This document shows, piece after piece, positions 18,542 through 27,802 of a stretch of 64,000 nucleotides of DNA. The stretch is from Natronoarchaeum rubrum (lineage in GTDB: Archaea; Halobacteriota; Halobacteria; Halobacteriales; Natronoarchaeaceae), in the NCBI RefSeq assembly GCF_024494695.1, contig NZ_JANHDP010000001.1, forward strand, positions 744,001 to 808,000, in the 5' to 3' direction. A model generated the notes under the pieces. It searched no databases. It had not been told where the DNA came from and was given only the letters and a program-made list of their open reading frames with translations. Every line of letters starts with the position of its first letter. Position 1 is the stretch's first letter. Position numbers and translations under genes: made by a program.

Positions 18542-20368
18542 ATGTTCCGGAAGGTTCTGGTCGCGAACCGCGGCGAGATCGCGGTGCGCGTGATGCGAGC
18601 GTGTGAGGAGCTCAACGTCGGGACGGTCGCCATCTACAGCGACGCCGACAAGGACTCCGGGCACGTTCGGTACGCCGACGAGGCGTACAACGTCGGCCCC
18701 GCGAAGGCCAGCGAGTCGTACCTGGACCACGAGGCGGTCATCGAGGCCGCGCGCAAGGCCAACGCGGACGCGATCCACCCCGGCTACGGCTTCCTCGCGG
18801 AGAACGCCGAGTTCGCGAGCAAGGTCGAGGACACCGAGATCACCTGGATCGGCCCCGCCAGCGACGCGATGGAGTCGCTCGGCGAGAAGACGAAGGCCCG
18901 GAAGATCATGCAGTCGGCCGACGTTCCGATCGTTCCGGGGACGACCGATCCCGTCACCGACCCCGAGCAGGTCCGAGAGTTCGGCGACGAGCACGGCTAC
19001 CCCGTCGCGATCAAGGCCGAAGGCGGGGGCGGCGGCCGCGGGATGAAGATCGTCGAGTCGCCCGAGGAAGCCGAAGACCAGCTTCAGAGCGCCAAGCGCG
19101 AGGGCGAGGCGTACTTCGACAACGATTCCGTGTATCTGGAGCGATTCCTGGAGAACCCGCGTCACATCGAGGTGCAGATCGTCGCCGATCAGGAGGGCAA
19201 CGTCCGGCACCTCGGCGAGCGCGACTGCTCGCTCCAGCGGCGCCACCAGAAGGTTATCGAGGAGGGGCCGAGTCCGGCGCTGTCCGACGAACTACGCGAG
19301 CAGATCGGCGAATCGGCACGCAGAGGAGTCAAAGAGGCCGAGTACACGAACGCCGGCACTGTCGAGTTCCTCGTCGAGGAAGACGAGAATCGGGCCGACG
19401 GCGAGCTGCTCGGCCCGGATACGAACTTCTACTTCCTCGAGGTGAACACCCGGATCCAGGTCGAACACACCGTCACCGAGGAGATCACGGGGATCGACAT
19501 CGTCAAGTGGCAGATCCGGATCGCGGCCGGGCAGGAACTCGGCTTCGAGCAGGACGACGTCGAGATCGACGGCCACGCGATGGAGTTCCGGATCAACGCC
19601 GAGAACGCCGCCGACGAGTTCGCCCCCGCGACGGGCGGGAAGCTCAACACGTACGACCCGCCGGGCGGGATCGGCGTCCGCCTCGACGACGCCTTACGCC
19701 AGGGCGACGAGATCGTCACCGACTACGACTCGATGATCGCGAAGCTCGTCGTCTACGGGAGCGACCGGGACGAGTGCATCGCGCGCAGCCTGCGGGCGCT
19801 CCGCGAGTACGAGATCGACGGCGTCGTGACGATCGTCCCGTTCCACCGGCTGATGCTCTCCGACGAGACGTTCGTCCAGGGCAAACACACCACGAAGTAC
19901 CTCGACGAGGAGATCGACCGGAGCCGGATCGCCGAGGCCCAACAGCAGTGGGGCACCGAGACCGAGGCCGACGGCGAGGACGAAGACGTCGTCGAGCGAG
20001 AGTTCACCGTCGAGGTCAACGGCAAGCGCTTCGAGGTCGACCTCGAAGAGCGCGGTGCGGCCCCGATCACCGCAGAAGCCGGCGGCGCATCGGCGTCACG
20101 CCCGGCCAGCGCCGGCCCGGACGAGGGCAGCGGTGGGACGGAGATCACCGGCGAGGGCGAGACCGTCACCGCCGAGATGCAGGGGACGATTCTCGAAGTC
20201 AACGTCGACGAGGGCGACGAAGTCGCCGCCGGCGACGTGATCTGCGTGCTCGAGGCGATGAAGATGGAGAACGACGTCGTCGCCGAGTCCGGCGGCACCG
20301 TCACGCAAGTCGCCGTCTCGGAGGGTGAGAGCGTCGACATGGGTGACGTGCTGGTCGTGCTGGACTGA
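18542..20368 (+). CDS. pccA: Biotin carboxylase / biotin carboxyl carrier protein (alpha subunit)
   Basis: 608 residues from the ATG at 18542; the frame extends five residues upstream, but [19 protein letters not shown] is the normal start. Order of domains: biotin carboxylase N-domain (1-115), ATP-grasp with glycine loop [10 protein letters not shown] near 160, the HIEVQIV and [16 protein letters not shown] motifs, biotin carboxylase C-domain to about 445, an acidic linker of about 80 residues, then the biotinyl domain with [10 protein letters not shown] and the biotin lysine at 574, 34 residues from the end. It uses ATP and bicarbonate to carboxylate biotin for the PccB subunit. It is separated by 132 bases from pccX, so a separate or internal promoter is possible. 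Confidence 0.94.
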   Translation: MFRKVLVANRGEIAVRVMRACEELNVGTVAIYSDADKDSGHVRYADEAYNVGPAKASESYLDHEAVIEAARKANADAIHPGYGFLAENAEFASKVEDTEITWIGPASDAMESLGEKTKARKIMQSADVPIVPGTTDPVTDPEQVREFGDEHGYPVAIKAEGGGGGRGMKIVESPEEAEDQLQSAKREGEAYFDNDSVYLERFLENPRHIEVQIVADQEGNVRHLGERDCSLQRRHQKVIEEGPSPALSDELREQIGESARRGVKEAEYTNAGTVEFLVEEDENRADGELLGPDTNFYFLEVNTRIQVEHTVTEEITGIDIVKWQIRIAAGQELGFEQDDVEIDGHAMEFRINAENAADEFAPATGGKLNTYDPPGGIGVRLDDALRQGDEIVTDYDSMIAKLVVYGSDRDECIARSLRALREYEIDGVVTIVPFHRLMLSDETFVQGKHTTKYLDEEIDRSRIAEAQQQWGTETEADGEDEDVVEREFTVEVNGKRFEVDLEERGAAPITAEAGGASASRPASAGPDEGSGGTEITGEGETVTAEMQGTILEVNVDEGDEVAAGDVICVLEAMKMENDVVAESGGTVTQVAVSEGESVDMGDVLVVLD

Positions 20369-20760
20369 TCGCCGCCGAAGTCCGCCCCGACGATCAACCG
20401 ATTCTCCTGCCGTCGTGTCGCCGATAGCGCCGCTGCACCGGCGGGAGTCAGGGTGTCAGCGACACCATCGTGAGCGAACGTTGATGACAACGGTTATAGA
20501 CGAGTACGTCCGATTGCGGTCAGTATCGGAAGCTAACGAACAGATATGATAATTGTTGTGTGCGTTCGTTTAGCCTAGTTGTCAACTACACGCTAGTGAC
20601 CATCTGTGGCAGTAATAGGCGGAACCTGACTTAAGTTTCAAACAGTTCAAAGCAGTTATCCCGACGACCACATCGTCTTAGCGGTGAAATGAGCCGCTCC
20701 GTCAGGTTTTTAATGGATGGATGTGGACTCTTGAATATCGCCCTAGTGCGGTGATGAATC
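20369..20760. promoter_or_regulatory. Control region before the dpp operon, with palindromes
   Basis: No gene is seen in this 392-base stretch. GGTGTC-AGC-GACACC (20452-20466) is a small hairpin after pccA. AACGAAC/GTTCGTT (20535-20541 and 20564-20570) flanks an AT-rich ATATGATAATT that may be a TATA box. A perfect 13-base palindrome TAGTTGTCAACTA lies at 20576-20588. Nearer the gene, TTTTAATGG (20707-20715) would give a start near 20737 and a short leader. These are candidate operators for nutrient control of the peptide importer. Confidence 0.45.
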
Positions 20761-22419
20761 ATGACAAATCAGGGTCGACTTACGAAAGGAATCAGTCGAC
20801 GTAACGTACTCAAAACTAGCGCCGCAGCCGGCGCGTTTGGGCTCGCGGGCTGCGTCGACGGCGGCGGCGGCGGTGGCGGCGGTTCCGCCGACTTCGGGAC
20901 CCTCGGGGCAAACGCATCGACGTTCGACCCCGCGGCGTCGGCCGACGCCTCGTCGTCCAGTTGCATCGATCTGATGTACGAACCGCTCGTCGGGTTCGAC
21001 TTCGATCTGAATCCCCAGCCGGTGCTGGCCCGAGACTGGGAGCGGGTCGACGACACGACGTTCCGGTTCATGCTCCGGGAAGGCGTCCAGTTCCACAACG
21101 GCGACGAGATGACCGCCGAGGACGTCCAGCACTCGATCGAACGGTATCAGGGAACCGTCAACACGGCCGTGGTGGCGAGCTGGTACGACTCCAGCGAGAT
21201 TCTCGGCGACTACGAGATCCAACTCAACCTCTCCCGGCCGTACGCGCCGTTCCTGGCGGATCTCTCGGGCGTCTTGATCGTCCCCGCCGGAACGACGAGC
21301 CCTGCTGACGGCGAAACGCCGCTGGACGACGAGTCGCAAGGGACCGGCCCGTTCCAGTTCGAGTCCTGGTCTCAGGACGACCGCTTCGTCGCGACCAAGT
21401 TCGATAACTACTGGTGGGGCGACGTCAACGATGCCGGCGACTTCTCCGGCGAGGCGCCACTCGACGAGGTCAACCTGCGAGTGGTCGTCGATCCCTCCGC
21501 CCAGTTCAACGCGATTCAGGGGGGCGACGTCAACGCGATCAATCAGGTCCCGCCGATGGACGTCCCGACGGTCGAGGACGACGGTAATCTCACGCTGAAC
21601 CGGAACGACGGGATCACCTTCGACTTCCTGATCTACCCGGTCAACAGCGGCCCGTTCCAGAACGAGAAGATGCGACGGGGCATCACCCGAATGATCCCGC
21701 GGGACGACATCGTCGGAGACGCGGTGTTCAATGGCACCGCCGTCAAGGGTTCGAGTCCGTACCCGCCGATCCTCGGAGATCCCTACTGGGACGAGGACTT
21801 CGAACAGCGCCTCCTCGACGAGTACGTCGGCGAGGACGTCGACGCCGCGACGACCCTGCTCGACGAGGCGTTCAGCGAGGAGGGAATCGAAGCGCCGTAC
21901 CAGACCGAGATCCGCACGAACGAGAACCCCGTGCGCCAGCGCTGGTGTGAAGTCATCGCGAACACGCTCTCCGAGACGGAGTACTTCGAGGTCAGCGTCA
22001 ACGTGATGGAGTGGAGTTCCTACGTCGAGTTCATCACGGGGCCGGCTGCCGAAACGAGCGACATGGTCGCACTCGGCTGGACCGCCAGCGCGGATCCCGA
22101 CTCCTTCGTCTACCAGTTGTTCGCAACCGACCAGTTCACGCCGAACGGGTACAACATCAATCACTACTCGAACGAGGAACTGGACTCCCTGATGCAGGAG
22201 GGCCAGACGACGTTCGGGGCCGACCAGCGAGGGCCGATCTACAAGGACATCGCCGAGATCCTCGCCCAGGACGTGCCCGTCACGTTCCTCTGGCACGGCA
22301 AGCGGCTCATGGCGACGCGCGATGTGATCAGCGACTTCCAGGTCCACCCGAGCGCCAGCGCCGACTACTCGGGCATCTACAGCCCCGCACTCGGTCAGGA
22401 GATCGAGTACGACGGCTAA
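20761..22419 (+). CDS. dppA: Peptide ABC transporter substrate-binding lipoprotein (family 5)
   Basis: 552 residues. The N-terminus carries a Tat lipoprotein signal: ISRRNVLKTSAAAGAFGLAG followed by CVDGG, i.e. a twin-arginine motif, hydrophobic core and lipobox cysteine near residue 31, then a flexible glycine linker. The mature part is an extracellular solute-binding protein of the DppA/OppA family: FDPAASADASSSSCIDLMYE, WERVDDTTFRFMLREGVQFH and VQHSIERY are family landmarks. It would capture oligopeptides or similar ligands outside the cell, tethered by lipid. It is first in a five-gene operon with two permeases and two ATPases. Family-5 proteins also bind nickel or sugars, so the substrate is only presumed to be peptides. 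Confidence 0.9.
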   Translation: MTNQGRLTKGISRRNVLKTSAAAGAFGLAGCVDGGGGGGGGSADFGTLGANASTFDPAASADASSSSCIDLMYEPLVGFDFDLNPQPVLARDWERVDDTTFRFMLREGVQFHNGDEMTAEDVQHSIERYQGTVNTAVVASWYDSSEILGDYEIQLNLSRPYAPFLADLSGVLIVPAGTTSPADGETPLDDESQGTGPFQFESWSQDDRFVATKFDNYWWGDVNDAGDFSGEAPLDEVNLRVVVDPSAQFNAIQGGDVNAINQVPPMDVPTVEDDGNLTLNRNDGITFDFLIYPVNSGPFQNEKMRRGITRMIPRDDIVGDAVFNGTAVKGSSPYPPILGDPYWDEDFEQRLLDEYVGEDVDAATTLLDEAFSEEGIEAPYQTEIRTNENPVRQRWCEVIANTLSETEYFEVSVNVMEWSSYVEFITGPAAETSDMVALGWTASADPDSFVYQLFATDQFTPNGYNINHYSNEELDSLMQEGQTTFGADQRGPIYKDIAEILAQDVPVTFLWHGKRLMATRDVISDFQVHPSASADYSGIYSPALGQEIEYDG

Positions 22420-22434
22420 CCACCCTCCCAAATA

Positions 22435-23385
22435 ATGTCTCTTCGACGATACGTCGCAAAGCGATTGCTCGTGACGATTCCGGTTCTACTGATAGTGACG
22501 CTCGTCACGTTCATGATGTCGCACCTGCTGCCCGGCGACCCCGTGGCGTACATGACGCAGTTCTCCGAGATCGACGACGAGACCGTCCAGCAGTTGCGAG
22601 CCCAGTACAACCTCAACGAACCGATCTGGAAGCAATACGTGCTGTGGCTCGGTGACGCGATCCAGCTCGAGTTCGGCCAGTCGATCATCTCCGAGCGGAA
22701 CGTCACCGAAGAGATCCTGTCGCGGCTCCCCTACACCGTCCTGCTCGGTGTCATGTCGCTGGGGGTCGCGCTGATAATCTCGATCCCGACGGGGATCATC
22801 GCCGCCTACAAGAAGGGCGAGTTGGCCGACGAAGTTAGCCGAGTGTTCGCACTGCTGGGCGTCTCGTTGCCCAACTTCTGGCTCGGGCTGATCCTGATCC
22901 TGATCTTCAGCGTCCGGCTCGGCCTGTTCCCGGTGTTACCGCCCACGTCCTATCCGCTGTTGAGCTACAACATGATCATGTTCACGCTGCTGCCGGCGGT
23001 CACGATCGGCACCGCCTCCTCAGCTCTGCTCATGCGGTTGATGCGGTCCTCGATGGTCGAGGAACTCAACAAGGACTACGTCACGATGGCCCGCGCCAAG
23101 GGACTCCCCGAGCGGACCGTTGTGATCAAGCACGTCGTCCGCAACTCGATGATCGCGGTCGTGACCGTGGCGGCGCTCCAGATCGCCTTCATCGTCAACG
23201 GTGCGGTCGTCATCGAACAGGTGTTCTCCTATCCGGGCATCGGCCGATTGCTGCTGAACGCCGTCTCACAGCGTGACTTCCCGATCATCCAGGCGACGGT
23301 GCTGATGATCGGCGTAACGATCGTGTTCGCGAACCTGGTCGCGGACATCGCGTACGCGTGGCTCGATCCGCGCATCAGATACTGA
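22435..23385 (+). CDS. dppB: Peptide ABC transporter permease (DppB type)
   Basis: 316 residues with six membrane segments. It starts RYVAKRLLVTIPVLLIVTLV then TFMMSHLLPGDPV, the classic DppB entry with LLPGDP. The cytoplasmic EAA loop is DYVTMARAKGLPERTVVIKH, which contacts the ATPases. The last part has VVIEQVFSYPGIGRLL. It forms half of the membrane channel together with dppC. It follows the binding protein gene after 15 bases, and the downstream permease starts two bases after its stop. No anomalies were seen. Confidence 0.93.
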   Translation: MSLRRYVAKRLLVTIPVLLIVTLVTFMMSHLLPGDPVAYMTQFSEIDDETVQQLRAQYNLNEPIWKQYVLWLGDAIQLEFGQSIISERNVTEEILSRLPYTVLLGVMSLGVALIISIPTGIIAAYKKGELADEVSRVFALLGVSLPNFWLGLILILIFSVRLGLFPVLPPTSYPLLSYNMIMFTLLPAVTIGTASSALLMRLMRSSMVEELNKDYVTMARAKGLPERTVVIKHVVRNSMIAVVTVAALQIAFIVNGAVVIEQVFSYPGIGRLLLNAVSQRDFPIIQATVLMIGVTIVFANLVADIAYAWLDPRIRY

Positions 23386-23387
23386 CT

Positions 23388-24398
23388 ATGTCACAGGAAC
23401 GAGGACGTATTCGAATCACGGGTTACGACACCCAGACGGTCGACGAGCGGGAAGATCTCTCCGACTGGGAACCCGAACTGCAATCCGAAGAAGCCAAAGG
23501 GCGGATGTACTACGCCTGGCAGCGGTTCAAGGGTAACCGTGCGGCGGTGTTCGGGCTCACGGTCATCCTCCTGATGACGCTGCTGGCGATCTTCGCCAGG
23601 CCGATCGAGATCGCTGGGACGACCGTCCAGCCGTTCTCGATCGCGCCGTACTCGCCGAGCACGCACCGGTACGACGTCGCGACGCAGGCTCCCTCGGCCA
23701 AGTACCTCTTCGGTACCGACTGGGCCGGTCGCGACATCTTCTCGCGCGTGCTGTTCGGCGGCCGCTGGAGTCTGTCGATCGGCTTCATCGCCGTCGGACT
23801 CGCGGTGTTCGTCGGCGTCCCGCTCGGTGCGGTCGCGGGCTACTACGGCGGCTGGATCGACGAGGCGATCATGCGCCTGGTCGACGCGCTGTACGCCTTC
23901 CCGTTCCTCGTGCTGGCGATCGCCATCGTCGCGATCGTCGGCAAGGGGTACTGGAACATGATCGCGGCGCTGGTCGTGGTGGGCTGGCTCCCCTACGCCC
24001 GCATTATCCGCGGCGAGATCCTCAGCGTCAAAGAAAACGAGTACGTCACCGCGGCGAAGGCGCTGGGGGCCAGAGACCGGGCGGTGATCTTCCGGCACAT
24101 CGTTCCGAACGCGATGGCGCCCGTGATCGTTCAGGCGACCCTCTCGATCGGCAGCGTCGTGCTGGCGGCGGCCTCGCTGGGCTTCCTCGGCCTGGGGCTT
24201 CCCCCGTCGAGCGCCGAGTGGGGGAGCATGCTCTCGAACAGTCAGCAGACGCTCCACCGGGGCCAGTGGTGGATCACCCTGTTCCCCGGGCTGGCCATCT
24301 TCGCGTTCGTGATGGCGATCAACCTCGTCGGCGACGGCGTCCGCGAGGCGTTCGATCCGCAAAGCGAAAGCGGCGGCACCGAAGGAGGGTTCCGGTAG
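23388..24398 (+). CDS. dppC: Peptide ABC transporter permease (DppC type)
   Basis: 336 residues from the ATG at 23388, two bases after the dppB stop; the frame extends 10 residues upstream into dppB but that start is not plausible. An N-terminal cytoplasmic arm of about 50 residues precedes the first membrane segment (AAVFGLTVILLMTLLAIFA). FGTDWAGRDIFSRVLFGGRW is the DppC hallmark. The EAA loop is EYVTAAKALGARDRAVIFRH. Five or six further membrane segments follow. It pairs with DppB to form the translocation path. Its stop is immediately followed by the dppD ATG. Confidence 0.93.
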   Translation: MSQERGRIRITGYDTQTVDEREDLSDWEPELQSEEAKGRMYYAWQRFKGNRAAVFGLTVILLMTLLAIFARPIEIAGTTVQPFSIAPYSPSTHRYDVATQAPSAKYLFGTDWAGRDIFSRVLFGGRWSLSIGFIAVGLAVFVGVPLGAVAGYYGGWIDEAIMRLVDALYAFPFLVLAIAIVAIVGKGYWNMIAALVVVGWLPYARIIRGEILSVKENEYVTAAKALGARDRAVIFRHIVPNAMAPVIVQATLSIGSVVLAAASLGFLGLGLPPSSAEWGSMLSNSQQTLHRGQWWITLFPGLAIFAFVMAINLVGDGVREAFDPQSESGGTEGGFR

Positions 24399-25847
24399 AT
24401 GGCGCTGATCGAAGTGGAGGACCTGAACGTACGGTTCTACACGGAAGACGGCGTCGTCAAGGCTGTTAACGACCTCTCCTACCAGATCGAGGCCGGCGAA
24501 ACGTTCGGCGTCGTCGGCGAGAGCGGCGCCGGCAAGAGCGTCACCAGCCTCTCGCTGATGCGGCTGCTGGAGTATCCCGGCCGGATCGAGAGCGGCAGCA
24601 TCCGCTTCCGCGACGACGACGCGCTCGACCGGTTCGAGTCCGAGTACCCCGACAACGTCGTCGACCTCGACGCTGTCCGGGCGAATCACGACGTCGAGAC
24701 TGCCGCCGCGCGGCTGGACGACCGGGACGTCAGCGGCGTCCAGCTCACCGGCGACGATCGGTACGAGGACGTCCCGCCGTCGGAACTGGCGGCCGAGGGC
24801 GTGATCGACCTCGACGACATCCTCGACGGCGGGTTCGGCGCCGACGCCGGGCTGGTCGCCGAAGACGACTTCGTCGTCCACGACGGCGACCGACGCTATC
24901 TCGAACTGCTGCGCGCGCCGGACGACGCGATGCGCAAGCTGCGAGGCAACCGGATCGCGATGGTGTTTCAGGACGCCGAGACGGCGCTCAACCCCGTCTA
25001 CAGCGTCGGCGAGCAGGTCGCCGAGGCGATCCGTCACCATCTCGACTACGACGAAGAGGCGGCCCGCGAGCGGGCGATCGAGATGCTCGAAACCGTCGGC
25101 ATTCCCGACGCCGAGGAGCGCTACTCGGACTACCCACACCAGTTCAGCGGCGGGATGCAACAGCGCGCGGTGATCGCCATCGCCCTGTCGTGTGATCCGG
25201 ACCTGCTGATCTGCGACGAGCCGACGACCGCGCTCGACGTGACGATCGAGGCCCAGATCCTCGAACTGCTCAAGGATCTGGCCGACGAGTTCGACACCGC
25301 GATCCAGATGATCACCCACGACCTCGGCGTGATCGCGGACATCTGCGACCGCGTGATGGTGATGTACGCCGGCAGCGCCGTCGAGACGGCGCCCGTCGAG
25401 GATCTGTACTACGATCCCAAACACCCCTACACCGCCGGGCTGATGGGATCGATCCCGCGGATCGGCGACGAACGCGAGCGGCTCCAGACGATCCCCGGCA
25501 CGATGCCGGACCTGATCGAGCTGCCGCCGGGCTGTGACTTCCACCCGCGCTGTCCGTACGCCGAGGACGCGTGCGTCCACAACGAACCGCCGCTGGTCGA
25601 CGCCGAGACGGGCGAGTCGCCCGATCCGGCGGCGCACGACCAGCACGTGGCCGCCTGCCTCGAGTACACCGGCGACCTCACGGGCGATCTGGACTTCGAG
25701 GTCGAAATCAGCGGCGCCGACCCGCGCGAGCGCCCGGATCGCGGCACCGGGCCCGAGGAAGCGGACCCCGCCGGCATCGATACGGACGGCGGCGATCGGT
25801 CGGAGCGTGGCGCTCGCGACCGAAACGGAGGTGAACTCGATGAGTAA
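24399..25847 (+). CDS. dppD: Peptide ABC transporter ATPase (DppD type) with a large acidic insertion
   Basis: 482 residues, where DppD proteins are normally about 330. Walker A GESGAGKS lies at 40-47, Q-loop FQD near 190, the signature QFSGGMQQR near 249, Walker B LLICDEPTTALD near 270, and the C-terminal oligopeptide/HPY region with CDFHPRCPYAEDAC. Between Walker A and the Q-loop there are about 148 residues instead of roughly 55. The extra acidic segment (about 65-165, for example DRFESEYPDNVVDLDAVRAN) does not disturb the frame. The last 75 residues are also acidic. The stop overlaps the dppF start by eight bases. It powers transport with DppF. Confidence 0.9.
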   Translation: MALIEVEDLNVRFYTEDGVVKAVNDLSYQIEAGETFGVVGESGAGKSVTSLSLMRLLEYPGRIESGSIRFRDDDALDRFESEYPDNVVDLDAVRANHDVETAAARLDDRDVSGVQLTGDDRYEDVPPSELAAEGVIDLDDILDGGFGADAGLVAEDDFVVHDGDRRYLELLRAPDDAMRKLRGNRIAMVFQDAETALNPVYSVGEQVAEAIRHHLDYDEEAARERAIEMLETVGIPDAEERYSDYPHQFSGGMQQRAVIAIALSCDPDLLICDEPTTALDVTIEAQILELLKDLADEFDTAIQMITHDLGVIADICDRVMVMYAGSAVETAPVEDLYYDPKHPYTAGLMGSIPRIGDERERLQTIPGTMPDLIELPPGCDFHPRCPYAEDACVHNEPPLVDAETGESPDPAAHDQHVAACLEYTGDLTGDLDFEVEISGADPRERPDRGTGPEEADPAGIDTDGGDRSERGARDRNGGELDE

Positions 25848-27186
25848 CGAACCGCTGATCACCGCGGACGGACTCACGAAGTACTACTCCAACGACTCCG
25901 GTTTCGTCGATCGACTGCTCGGCGGTCGCGAGTGGGTCAAGGCCGTCGACGGCGTCGACCTCGAAATTCGAGAGGGCGAGACGCTCGGCCTCGTCGGCGA
26001 GAGCGGCTGCGGGAAAAGCACTCTCGGGCGGACGCTGCTACAGCTAGAGGACCCGACCGAGGGCGAGATCTACTACCGCGGCGAGGACCTGACCGAACTG
26101 TCGGACGGCGAACTGCGGGAGCGACGGAAGGACCTGCAGTTCATCTTCCAGAACCCCTTTTCCAGCCTCAATCCGCGCCTGACGATCAGCGACATCGTCG
26201 GCGAGGCGCTCGACATCCACGGGCTCGCCGAGGGGCAGACCCGCGACGAGCGCGTCAAGGAGTTGCTGGAGACGGTCGGCCTGAGCGCGAGCCACGCCAA
26301 CCGCTACCCCCACGAGTTCTCCGGCGGGCAGCGCCAGCGCATCGGCATCGCGCGGGCGCTCGCGGTCGACCCCGAGTTCGTCGTCTGCGACGAGCCCGTC
26401 TCGGCGCTGGACGTCTCGGTGCAGGCCCAGATCCTGAATCTGCTGGAGGATCTTCAGGAGGAGTTCGGGCTGTCCTATCTCTTCATCGCCCACGACCTCT
26501 CGGTCGTCGAGCACATCGCCGACCGGATCGCGGTGATGTACCTGGGTGAGATCGTCGAGATCGGGACGCCCGAGGAAATCTTCGAGCCGCCACACCATCC
26601 CTACACCGAGGCGCTGCTGTCCGCGATCCCCGAGCCCGACCCGCTCTGGGCCGAGGACCGCATCGTGCTCGAAGGGACGGTGCCCTCGCCGATCGATCCG
26701 CCGGAAGGCTGCAAGTTCCACACGCGCTGTCCGCGCGTGATCCAGCCGGCGGACTACGAGTTCGAGCAGTCCACCTGGCGCTCGGTGCTGACGCTGCGGA
26801 CGAAAATCGAGGACGGCGCCGTCGATCTCGAAGCGGCCCGCTCCGACGCCGCCGAGGCGAGCGGCGCCGGCGGCGAGGACGACCTCGCGCCCGAAGCGAT
26901 CGCCCGCGAGATTCGCGAGCGACACGACATCCCGCCCGAACTCGCCGATTCGTCGGCCGACGCCGTGCTGTCCGAGGCGCTGGCCGAAGTCGCACGGGAC
27001 GAGTTCGAGGCGGCGGCCGACCGGCTCCGGACCGAGTTCGCGACGCCGTGTGTCGCCGACGATCCCGAACTTCGCGACACCGAGTCCGGCGAGGCCGCGT
27101 GTCACCTGTTCGACCCGCAGTACGAGGCGGGATGGGTCGACGCCGACGGCGCGGATCTCGGTACCGAGACGACCGCCGACGACTGA
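25840..27186 (+). CDS. dppF: Peptide ABC transporter ATPase (DppF type) with a C-terminal insertion
   Basis: 448 residues from the ATG at 25840, which overlaps dppD. Walker A GESGCGKS lies at 53-60, then [13 protein letters not shown] (Q-loop), the signature [15 protein letters not shown] and [14 protein letters not shown] (Walker B), then [11 protein letters not shown] (switch His). The C-terminal oligopeptide domain has [11 protein letters not shown] and a final CHLFDPQYE. Between these (about residues 308-402) there is an extra acidic helical segment, [20 protein letters not shown] and following, beyond the usual 320-340 length. It closes the importer operon. The next gene starts after 49 bases. 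Confidence 0.9.
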   Translation: MSNEPLITADGLTKYYSNDSGFVDRLLGGREWVKAVDGVDLEIREGETLGLVGESGCGKSTLGRTLLQLEDPTEGEIYYRGEDLTELSDGELRERRKDLQFIFQNPFSSLNPRLTISDIVGEALDIHGLAEGQTRDERVKELLETVGLSASHANRYPHEFSGGQRQRIGIARALAVDPEFVVCDEPVSALDVSVQAQILNLLEDLQEEFGLSYLFIAHDLSVVEHIADRIAVMYLGEIVEIGTPEEIFEPPHHPYTEALLSAIPEPDPLWAEDRIVLEGTVPSPIDPPEGCKFHTRCPRVIQPADYEFEQSTWRSVLTLRTKIEDGAVDLEAARSDAAEASGAGGEDDLAPEAIAREIRERHDIPPELADSSADAVLSEALAEVARDEFEAAADRLRTEFATPCVADDPELRDTESGEAACHLFDPQYEAGWVDADGADLGTETTADD

Positions 27187-27235
27187 TCGTTCGGCGACCA
27201 CACTCTTTTGCCGACGCGGCGAGTACCGGAGACCA

Positions 27236-27775
27236 ATGCGGCGGATCTACGAATCGGAGGCACTGCGACGCGGAGAGGAGCCACACGGGCCGAGCGACGG
27301 TGACGACGACGCCGCGGGCAATCGCCTCCCGTCGATGCTCGACTGGGGCGGCGTCAGCAAGCTCGTCGTGCCGACGCCGCTCCGGGACCGATCGATCGCC
27401 GTCGACGTCGAGACGGACCGCGAGACGTACGCGCCGGGCGACCCGGTCGGGATCCGAATCGTGATGCGAAATCGTGCGCCGGTCCCGATCGCGATCCGGA
27501 CGCCGACGCCGGTGCGCTGGGACTGGTCGATCGACGGCGTCCGGCAGGACGCCCGCGCCGACGACGTCGACCCGCCGGACCGCCGCGAGTACCTGACGTT
27601 CGCCCGCAGCGAGACCAAGGCGTTCTCGCGCACCTGGCGCCAGACGTTCAAAACGGGCGCCAGCGAGTGGACCGACGCCGACGAGGGACGGTACGAGATC
27701 GCCGCGTTCGTCGACGTCGACGATCCCGCCGAGCGAGGGCTGTACGCCAGCACCGAGATCGAGATCCGCTCCTGA
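27236..27775 (+). CDS. Hypothetical haloarchaeal protein with an Ig-like/BsuPI-like domain
   Basis: 179 residues from the ATG at 27236; upstream codons in the open frame are antisense-like and lack acidic bias. After a charged N-terminus (about 45 residues) there is one beta-rich domain: SIAVDVETDRETYAPGDPVG, then RIVMRNRAPVPIAIRTPTPV. This pattern of a bulk-solvent beta-sandwich with YAPGDPV resembles the intracellular proteinase inhibitor BsuPI fold. No signal peptide or membrane segment is visible. It ends with YASTEIEIRS, also beta-strand-like. An AT-rich CTCTTTTG lies about 27 bases upstream, so it may have its own promoter. No function can be assigned. Confidence 0.65.
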   Translation: MRRIYESEALRRGEEPHGPSDGDDDAAGNRLPSMLDWGGVSKLVVPTPLRDRSIAVDVETDRETYAPGDPVGIRIVMRNRAPVPIAIRTPTPVRWDWSIDGVRQDARADDVDPPDRREYLTFARSETKAFSRTWRQTFKTGASEWTDADEGRYEIAAFVDVDDPAERGLYASTEIEIRS

Positions 27776-27802
27776 GCTCGTGTCTGGGCTTTCGACGCAG
27801 GC

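Noticed and set aside
20325..20549. Small ORF overlapping the end of pccA
   Set aside because: It begins inside the biotinyl domain in another frame, has no acidic pattern and no promoter.
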